Part shown: positions 55,663 to 64,000 of the stretch, piece after piece
Layout of the letters: the number at the start of each line of letters is the position of its first letter
Position numbering within the stretch: the first letter of the stretch is position 1
Assembly (NCBI GenBank): GCA_025765595.1
Contig: JAIVFH010000007.1
Coordinates: forward strand, 434,001-498,000
Length of the DNA stretch: 64,000 nt
Source of the DNA: Obelidium mucronatum
Taxonomy: Eukaryota; Chytridiomycota; Chytridiomycetes; Chytridiales; Chytriomycetaceae
Direction: 5' to 3'
Notes under the pieces: generated by a model
The model's input: the letters and a program-made list of their open reading frames with translations, nothing else
What the model was told of the DNA's origin: nothing
The model's database searches: none
Made by a program: the position numbers and the translations under genes

Positions 55663-58600
55663 CTACACCCGCGCGAAATTCAATCTCGCTTGGTTCCGCT
55701 CGGGATCCCTCAATTTGTGCACTCGCACGTCTTTCCCATTCATGTCTGGAACATGAGACATGTCTTGTGGAGTAATAAAAATATACTGAGAAAGTGAACC
55801 ACCCCTTCGAGCGTACCGAATCATGTTTTGCATACTGATTCTCCGGTTAACGGCATCCTGGACGAGAACAGAAAAAAGTGCATTTGTCACTTAAGTATTC
55901 ATCATCCAATAAGAATGCAATCATGAAAAAAACTAACCATAAACACATCAAACTCATCCAGCGCTCTAAACGGATTCCCCATAGACTCCCACAAACTCAA
56001 CAGCAAACAAACAGTACTAAAACTCTTTTCACCACCCGACAACGTCTTTGGATCCTTTTCCTTATTATTCTTGACTTGCGAACCACCCAAATTATGAACA
56101 TCGACTTTCAGATCCAATGTCTTGTGCTCATGGTCGAGAAGGACTTTTCCTTGGAATCCACGCATGTTCATCATCATTGTGAATGTGTTTTTAGCGCGTT
56201 TGGAGATTTTGCTTCGTAAAATCTCCCAGTCGTTCATTCGGACTTGCATGGCTTGTTCGAGAGCGATCAGCAAAGCATCTACCGATTGAAGCTCTTTTTC
56301 GGCGTCGTTTAAAATCTGGTGGCGTTCATTGAGGTTGGAAATAGCTTTTTCTTTTGATCCAGTGCTATTAACAACGAGTTGTCAACGTTATTTTTTGATA
56401 ATGAAAAAAACAAACAACTCAACTGCTTCTCGTAGAGCCACTTCCTTATTCCGCAAGATTTGTCCAATTTTATCAGGCGTCTGCCCATGCGTCTCGATTC
56501 TCTGGCCATTTGTAATCTCCAACGCTTGTTCAATTTCGGTGTGTATTTCCTCTTCAAGTTGCGCAATGATCGCCTGCAAGCTCTCCGCTCTGGTAACCAT
56601 TTCGCGGTGCTTGGCTTGAATATCGTAGCGTGTCCTTTCGAGTTTCTGGATGTCTTCTTCAATCTCTCGCAGATTACTCTGGATAAAAAAAAAATCAATA
56701 TTTCGCGCATCCCTCTTTTTTTTTCTTTCGTCTAAACCTTTTCCGCATCGTATTTTTGTTGAACTTGATCCAACTCGCGTCGCATGTGAGTCATTTCAGT
56801 GTGCCTTACGCGTATATCTTTGGATATACGGAGTTTGCTTCCACGCAAGTCATCCGCTTGAACTTGATATAGTTTCATCTCATCTTCCGCTTCCTACAAA
56901 ATCAATTGCATTTTAAAAATAAACCCCCCCGTCCTTGTTTTTTTTTTTACAACGGAAATTTCACCTGTTTCTTCTCTTCAAAGATTGAAATCTGGGCAGG
57001 TTCTTCTTCAATCATGTCGTCTTGAAGCTTTTTGATATTGTTTTCGAGTTGAAATGTCAGTCGCGTGGTTTGTTGTTTGTCGTTCTATATGTTATAAACC
57101 AAAAAAGTTGTTGGGAAGGGACCACTTTCCGCGATCCAGTATCCCCAGCAAAATAAAAATAAAAAAACCTTCAAGGTGAAAATTTGCCGGATGAATCCGT
57201 TACATTCTTCTTCAGTTTGCGAAAGCTGCTGATTTAATTCTTTAAGGTCATGAGTTAAACGATCGATTGTAGTTCGACGCTCCCTACACCCAATTAAAAA
57301 AAAAGTAAAACTTTTTTCACTATGATTAAAAATGGTTGGCACCTTATTTCCTGCTCGACATCGACTCCCAGCAGAGACATCTGTCCAGACTTCAGCTTCC
57401 CCGCTTTTGTTTGCAAACCACCACCATGACCACCAATCTGCACATTGTCCACAGTGTATACTGTCATCAAATTTCTTGGCATGGCGCGGTTTTCTCCTGA
57501 TGTAGCGAGTCGGTCTCCTTCGTGTTTTGTGTGTACAAGTCCCAACTTTTCAATGTTTCTGTGAATCACAAGTTGCCGCATGACAACGGGTTCCTTAATC
57601 TATCGTTTTTTTGGTGTGTGTGGTTTTAAAAACGTGTGTATTTTAATGGAATATCGGTCATCGCAAATATTCAACCTCCATTGCCCGGTAGAACGTCAAT
57701 ACGTCAGGATGAGGTTCACCGCCTGTGATGTTGAATTCTTTCTTATCCTGCATCAGGATATTGCTATTGCTGTATAATGTGTGTAAAAAAACGCGATCGC
57801 CTCCCAAAAAAAGAGAATGTCCAAAAACGAACCATCGATGTCGGTTGAAAATCGCTCTCAATTGGTCGCGATCTTCCACAGTGTCAACTACAAAACTCCT
57901 CAAAAGTGGACCCAACACTGCTTCAATCGTTTTCTTAAACTCGGGCTCCTTCAGCTTGATGAAGATGCCGAGCGGGCCCAGCGGAGTATCTCCCCTCCAT
58001 CCACGCTGCTGCTTGATGGCTTCAATTTCTCGAAGAACGTGGGGCATGTTGTTTCCATAGGCCGTGATGCGATCGTAATTTGATTGCTCCATTTGTCGGC
58101 AGAGGGTTCCTTCGCTCTCAATGCTGTGTTTGAGACGGCTGATTTGCTCACGAAGGTGTGAGATTCGGCCTTCCACGGCAAGCTTTGAGGCATCCAGTGT
58201 TTCCAGCTCTTCTGTAATCTGCAATAAACATGTACCGCAAAGGTTAATAGACAAATCATTAAGTTTTTCAGGACGCAGTACTCAAACCTGAAGTGCTCTA
58301 TTCCCAGCAGCTGCCTTCTCCTCCCTCAATCGCTCAATCTCAGCAACCTTGCGTTCTCTCGCATCTCGATCCAATCCTCCCAGCTTTCTGGTCTCTTGAT
58401 CAATTTTGGCTTGCATCGCGTCACGGCTTCGCGTTGCACCGCGCAGCATTGATTGGGCGTGGCTTTCACCTTCCTCAAACTTTTGCCTCTCCTCCTGGAG
58501 AGCCGCCATTTGTTCTTTTGCTTCCTGGAATCGCACATGCAATGGGTCGTTGTCTGTTTTCATTGCTTCCAGAAAAATTTCTTTGGTGCGCTTTCGTTCA

Positions 58601-60266
58601 AACTGGAGGTCCAAGTTTTCCTGAAAATGTACGATCCCAAGTTAGAAAAAAGGGTCACTATATACGAGAAATAAAAAAAAGCGGGATTCTTTACCTGGTT
58701 TTCTTCCAACTGAGCTGATCGCTCGTCCCTCTTTTTCTCCACAAGTAACAACCCGCGCTTTTCGCGAACTAAAATAGCTTCCCGTTCCTCCACGATCGCC
58801 CATGTTAGTTGCTCCTTTAATGAGTTGATTTCGTTTTCCAACCCTTCGAATTTTTTTACTTCCTGTGGAACGTAGATAGAATGGTGTCATTGAAGCTTAA
58901 CGAAAAAAAAGTAAATACATACATCAAACACGGCTTTGGCTTCTTTATATGCATCCTTCAATTCTGGTAGCAACTAAAAACGAAAAAAGAAGAAAAAAAA
59001 GTTAGTTTTAAAAAAGCTTTCAAAAGGAAAAAAAAAACGAGAACTCAACTGCTTCGCGGCGCTCGAAAGATGTTCGCGCAGTCTTGATACAGCCGTCGAT
59101 AAATTGGTGATCTTCACTCAATTGCGTCAGAAGCGTTCCTCTACTGAAAAAATCGTACTTGTCTTTGGGAGTGCTGTTTGCAAGAAACTGACGAGACGTA
59201 TCCTGAGTCAAGATGTTGAGGGGATTATCAATGGAAATCGACATGTGATCTAGAATCGCTGTAAGCTCTTCTTTGGTATGCGCCTGTGTGGTGCCTATAA
59301 TGAAAGTAGGGGGTTTTTAACGTTTTTTTTTAAATTGGTTTGATAATCGCCAGTTTAAGACCGCCATACCAATCTCATCCATAATTCTATATGAACCACT
59401 GCCATCTTTTGAGATTTTTCGTTCGATTTGGATAGTTTGGCCGTAAATCTCAGGTTTGAACGCATCAAATCCCTTGTTATGAATGGCAACTCTCACAGAA
59501 CCTGCACTACAAAAAATTCCGTTTTTCTTTAGTTTGGGTGACGTCCAAAAATGTATCGATGTACTTTTGCCCTTCCATAACCAAGCTTTTTAAGCTGTCT
59601 GCGCGATCAGTCGTTTTTGCCTTTCCACCCAAACAGACCATAATGCCCGTCAAAATGGCACTTTTACCACCTGCAAAAGGAAAAGCGTTTAATACACATA
59701 ACGAAGATAACCCCCGCTAAAATTGAATACAATCTAATCGAAACAGATATGAGGGTAAAACAGTTAAAAAAACTCAACTTCCATTGTGGCCAATGACAAA
59801 ATTGATATTTGGACAGAAATCAACTTCCAAAAACTGATGACACATGAACTGGTTCAAAGTTACGCGTTCAATGGAGCCCGTGAGTGGCGTAAGTGCCTTT
59901 GAACAATATTCATGTTTGAGTAGGTGGAAATGATAAATTTGAATGACCGCCCACCAGCACTTCCTCTTTGGATAACTTCTGCTTTGCGTTGCCGGTTGTG
60001 CCACTGCTTGTTTTTCTCTTTTTAATGGTTTTGAGCCCTTCTTCTTGATCGTGTACTTCATGGTTGATTCCATTATCACTATCTTGTGCATTGTCGAGAA
60101 TCATCTGACTCAACCGAGTTGGCTCGTCATCGCCACTGCCAGCAGTTCGTTTTCTTTTCCCGTTGCGTTCGAGCTGTTTCTGTGGCATCATCTTGTTTGC
60201 CTTTTTACGTGAATATTCAGGTCCTTCAAACCTGGTTCTCCTGTTCGCTCTCGCTGCCGGCTTCAT
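55663..60266 (-). CDS. SMC6: SMC6, copy A (complete)
   Basis: Seventeen exons can be placed in phase: 60266-59955, 59896-59779, 59670-59565, 59506-59370, 59294-59050, 58973-58923, 58862-58695, 58620-58288, 58218-57833, 57769-57676, 57599-57343, 57283-57169, 57084-56965, 56893-56738, 56678-56419, 56364-55938 and 55857-55663; 1159 residues. Walker A GHNGSGKSA spans an intron, ISIDNPLNILTQDTSRQFL follows, then long coiled coils around a hinge (GPLGIFIKL, VVDTVEDRDQLRA). The C-terminal head has LSGGEKSFSTVCLLLSLWES and the Walker B FRALDEFDVFMD. This is the SMC6 subunit of the Smc5/6 complex, acting in recombinational repair. An upstream ATG at 60350 opens an acidic N-terminal extension, but in another frame. 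Confidence 0.9.
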
Positions 60267-60649
60267 TTTTTGAGTCAGATTGAGTTGATTCGCTTGAGCT
60301 TGCTTGCAGTTGAGACCGAGACTGAGCCTTTTGTCGCGTTGAAACCTTCATTTTTTTTTTGACAGGTTTCATGTCCGAAAAGGACGGAAGGCGGAATACC
60401 TACTTAAATCTCGCGTAGTGTGATGCAACTTTGCAAGCTGCTGCAAGCCGATAAATAAAGTATAATCCGTCATTTGAACGGGAGCGGGGTTAAAAGCGGT
60501 TTTTGCATGAAGATATTTAACTTCCCCGCAGCGGTCTTAAAAGATAAATCACACAGGGGGTCGAATAGAATTTTTCGATTCGTATTTTTAATTCCCAAAA
60601 TAAAACGCTAGAAAAGAACAAACTTATACTCCTCCTGCCCTTCTGACTC
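60267..60649. promoter_or_regulatory. Spacer between SMC6 copies
   Basis: Contains the upstream region of copy A and the 3' flank of copy B. Bases 60267-60350 could encode an N-terminal extension of copy A (MKVSTRQKAQSRSQ and onward). This is out of frame with the rest unless one A of the run near 60265 is surplus. No repeat is seen. Confidence 0.4.
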
Positions 60650-63600
60650 TTAAACAACAGGCGCGAAATTCAACCTCGCTTGGTTCCGCTCGGGATCCCT
60701 CAACTTGTGCACACGCACATCTTTCCCATTCATGTCAGGAACATGAGACATGTCTTGTGGAGTAATGAAAATATACTGGCAAGGCGGGTCACCCGATCGT
60801 GCGTATTGAATCATGTTTTGCATACTGATTCTCCGGTTAACGGCATCCTGGACAAAAACAGAAAAAAGTGCATTTGTCACTTAAGCATTCATCATCCAAT
60901 AAGTATGCAATCGTGTCAATACTAACCATAAATACATCAAACTCATCCAGCGCTCTGAACGGATTCCCCATAGACTCCCACAAACTCAACAGCAAACAAA
61001 CAGTACTAAAACTCTTTTCACCACCCGACAGTGTCTTTGGATCTTTATCCTTATTCTTGACTTGGGAAAGGCCCAAATTATGAACATCGACTTTGAGATC
61101 CAATGTCTGGTTCTGATGGTCCAGAAGGAGCTTGGCTCGGAATCCACGCTTGTTCATCATCATTGTGAATGTGTTTTTGGCGCGTTTGGAGATTTTGTTT
61201 CGTAAAATCTCCCAGTCGTCCATTCGTACATCCACGGCTTGTTTCAGGGCTGCAATCAAAGCTTCTACTGATTGAACTTCTTGCCGTGCGTCGTCTAGAA
61301 TTTGTCGTCGCTCGTTAAGTTTGGCGATAACTTCTTCTTTTGATCCGGTACTGAATTGTAAAGGCGTTGGAATGATGTATCACACAACAAACAAGAACGG
61401 GAAACTCAACTGCTTCAAGTTCTCTCGTAGAGCCACTTCCTTATTCCGCAAGATTTGTCCAATTTTTTCAGGCGTCTGTCCCCGCGTCTCGATTCTCTGG
61501 CCATTCGTAATTTCCAAGGCTTGTTCAATTTCGGTGTGAATATCCTCTTCCAGTTGGGTAATAGTCTCCCTTAAGCTCTCCGCTTTAGCAACCATTTCGC
61601 GATGTTTGGCTTGAATATCATAGCGTGTCCTTTCGAGTTTCTGGATATCTTCTTCAATCTCACGCAGATTTATCTAAAAGGAGATAATAGAAATATTTCA
61701 GCTAGAGTTCGGAGGCAGGTTGTATTACAGCATATTCATCACCTTTTCCGCATTGTAATTTTGTTGTACTTGATCCAATTCCCGCCGCAAGTGGGTCATT
61801 TCAGTATGCTTTGCACGCATATCTTCCGATACATTGAATTTGCTTTTACTCAAGTCGTCCACTTGAAGTTGGTAGAGCTTCATCTCATTTTCCGCTTCCT
61901 GAAATAAATATGTTGAACACTATATAGGTACAAATATCTATGACAAGAACCTGTTTTTTCTCTTCAAAGATTGAAATCTGGGCAGGTTCTTCTTCAATCA
62001 AGTCGTCTTGAAGCTTTTTGATATTGTTTTCGTATTGAGATGTCATTCGCATCGCCTTTTGTCTATCATTCTTATAAAAAATAAATGTACGATGAGGAGT
62101 TGGTTCATGCAGTGCACTCACAAACCTTTAACGCAGAAATCTTGCGAGCGAATCCGTTTAATTCCTGCTCATTTTGCGACAGTTCATGATTTAATCCTTT
62201 AAGGTCTTGAGTTAAACGATCAATATTAGTTCGACGCTCCCTAAATTGAAAGAGAACACGAAAAGTGAATAATGGCTTCCTCGAAATCTACAAGTAAGGT
62301 TGGAAACTATTTAAAACAATACTTGATCTCTTGCTCAACATCAACTCCAAGTAGAGGCATCTGTCCAGACTTCTGCTGTCCCGCTCTTGTTTGCAAACCA
62401 CCACCATGACCACCAATCTGCACATTATCCACAGTGTATACTGTCATCAAATTTCTTGGCATGGCGCGGTTTTCACCCGACGTAGCGAGTCGGTCTCCTT
62501 CATGTTTTGTGTGTACAAGTCCCAACTTTTCAATGTTTCTGTGAATCACAAGTTGCCGCATGACAACGGGTTCCTTAATCTATTGTTTTTTGGTGTGTGT
62601 GGTTTTAAAAACGTGTGTATTGTAATGGAATATCGGTCAACGCAAATATTCAACCTCCATTGCCCGGTAGAACGTCAATACGTCAGGATGAGGTTCACCG
62701 CCTGTGATGTTGAATTCTTTCTTATCCTGCATCAGGATATTGCTATTGCTGTATAATGTGTGTAAAAAACACGATCGCCTCCCAAAAAAAGAGAATGTCC
62801 AAAAACGAACCATCGATGTCGGTTGAAAATCGCTCTCAATTGGTCGCGATCTTCCACAGTGTCAACCACAAAACTCCTCAAAAGTGGACCCAGCACTGCT
62901 TCAATCGTTTTCTTAAACTCGGGCTCCTTCAGCTTGATGAAGATGCCGAGCGGGCCCAGCGGAGTATCTCCCTTCCATCCACGCTGCTGCTTAATGGCTT
63001 CAATTTCTCGAAGAACGTGGGGCATGTTGTTTCCATAGGCCGTGATGCGATCGTAATTTGATTGCTCCATTTGTCGGCAGAGGGTTCCTTCGCTCTCAAT
63101 GCTGTGTTTGAGACGGCTGATTTGCTCACGAAGGTGTGAGATTCGGCCTTCCACGGCAAGCTTTGAGGCATCCAGTGTTTCCAGCTCTTCTGTAATCTGC
63201 AATAATATGTACCGCAAAGGTTAATAGACAACTCATTCAGTTTTTCAGGACGCAGTACTCAAACCTGAAGTGCTCGATTCCCAGCAGCTGCCTTCTCCTC
63301 CCTCAATCGCTCAATCTCAGCAACCTTGCGTTCCCGCGCATCTCGATCCAATCCTCCCAGCTTTCTGGTCTCTTGATCAATTTTGGCTTGCATCGCGTCA
63401 CGGCTTCGCGTTGCACCGCGCAGCATTGATTGGGCGTGGCTTTCACCTTCCTCAAATTTTTGCCTCTCCTCCTGGAGGGCCGCCATTTGTTCTTTTGCTT
63501 CCTGGAATCGCACATGCAATGGGTCGTTGTCTGTTTTCATTGCTTCCAGAAAAATTTCTTTGGTGCGCTTTCGTTCAAACTGGAGGTCCAAGTTTTCCTG

Positions 63601-64000
63601 AAAATGTACGATTCCAATTTAATTATAAAGTGTCACTATACAAAGACTAAACAATGAGATTAATTACCTGGTTTTCTTCCAACTGAGCTGATCGCTCGTC
63701 TCTTTTTTTCTCCACAAGTAACAACCCGCGCTTTTCGCGAACTAAAACCGCTTCCCGTTCCTCCACGATCGCCCATGTTAGTTGTTCCTTCAATGAGTTG
63801 ATTTCGTTTTCCAACCCTTCGAATTTTTTTACTTCCTGTGAAACGCAGATAGAAGTGTCATTGAAAACCCGAACAAAAAATAAATTAAGTACAAACATCA
63901 AATACGGCTTTGGCTTCGTTATATGCCTTCTTCAATTCTGGTAATAACTGAACGCGAAGCCAAAAAAAGAAGGTAAATTCAGAATCATTATGTGAACAGA
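60650..64000 (-). CDS. SMC6: SMC6, copy B (5' end outside window)
   Basis: Tandem paralogue of copy A, visible from the short coiled-coil exon equivalent to 58973-58923 through to the stop at 60650. All exon positions match copy A and no frame break is seen. The ABC signature LSGGEKSFSTVCLLLSLWES and the DEFDVFM Walker B are intact, and the hinge exon is almost identical to that of copy A. Differences concentrate in coiled-coil exons (for example SQYENNIKKLQDDLIEEE) and in some introns. The tail ends LNFAPVV instead of LNFARV. The ATPase N-terminal head should lie beyond base 64000. Whether both copies are expressed cannot be told. Confidence 0.87.

Overview
The window is nuclear DNA from a small-genome eukaryote, most likely an early-diverging zoosporic (chytrid-type) fungus. 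The evidence is short GT-AG introns of about 40-120 bases, a secreted GH18 chitinase with chitin-binding modules, a fungal-type phenylalanine ammonia-lyase, a SulP/STAS sulfate permease, and a family of cytosolic F-box-like proteins with plant-type leucine-rich repeats. No taxon name can be proven from the sequence alone. Genes sit on both strands with gaps of tens to hundreds of bases. Exon boundaries given here were placed by hand from splice signals, reading phase and recalled family conservation; no aligner was run.

Layout. 1-6 kb: a peroxisomal trans-2-enoyl-CoA reductase-like SDR (cut by the window edge), a LENG1-like Cir_N protein, a C2H2 zinc-finger factor and an APH/CHK-type kinase. 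6.9-14.4 kb: GT8-like and GT34-like glycosyltransferases, the chitinase, a bHLH factor, a DUF4604 (KIAA1143-like) protein and a four-TM protein. 14.4-18 kb: a WDR75/UTP17 homologue. 18-27.3 kb: four F-box-like/LRR genes, a three-RRM RNA-binding protein and ribosomal protein eL30. 27.5-32.7 kb: STRAP homologue, tRNA-Arg(CCT), a GT17 glycosyltransferase and a PCIF1/CAPAM-like cap-adenosine methyltransferase. 32.9-43 kb: a broken unknown gene, PAL, another LRR gene, citrate synthase, PCNA and a second C2H2 factor. 43.4-55.4 kb: SulP transporter, two more LRR genes, NUP93/NIC96 and a small membrane protein. 55.6-64 kb: two tandem SMC6 genes, the second cut by the window edge.

The most unusual feature is a set of short G+C palindromes (6-bp stems around a three-base loop). 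They occur only inside introns of four genes here: WDR75, PCNA, NUP93 and the membrane-protein gene beside it. The loops read GAA or GTA on the coding strand almost without exception, stems covary, and many spacers look like 3' splice sites. The arrays in NUP93 and its divergent neighbour also share a block of higher-order structure.

Other points of interest: two of seven LRR genes carry an in-frame nonsense codon; the SMC6 duplicates are mosaics with near-identical introns in some segments and unrelated introns in others; and single-base reading-frame breaks recur in otherwise well conserved enzymes, which points to consensus-sequence errors more than to pseudogenes. Housekeeping themes are ribosome biogenesis, splicing and mRNA modification, nuclear pores, DNA replication and repair, and cell-wall or glycan metabolism.
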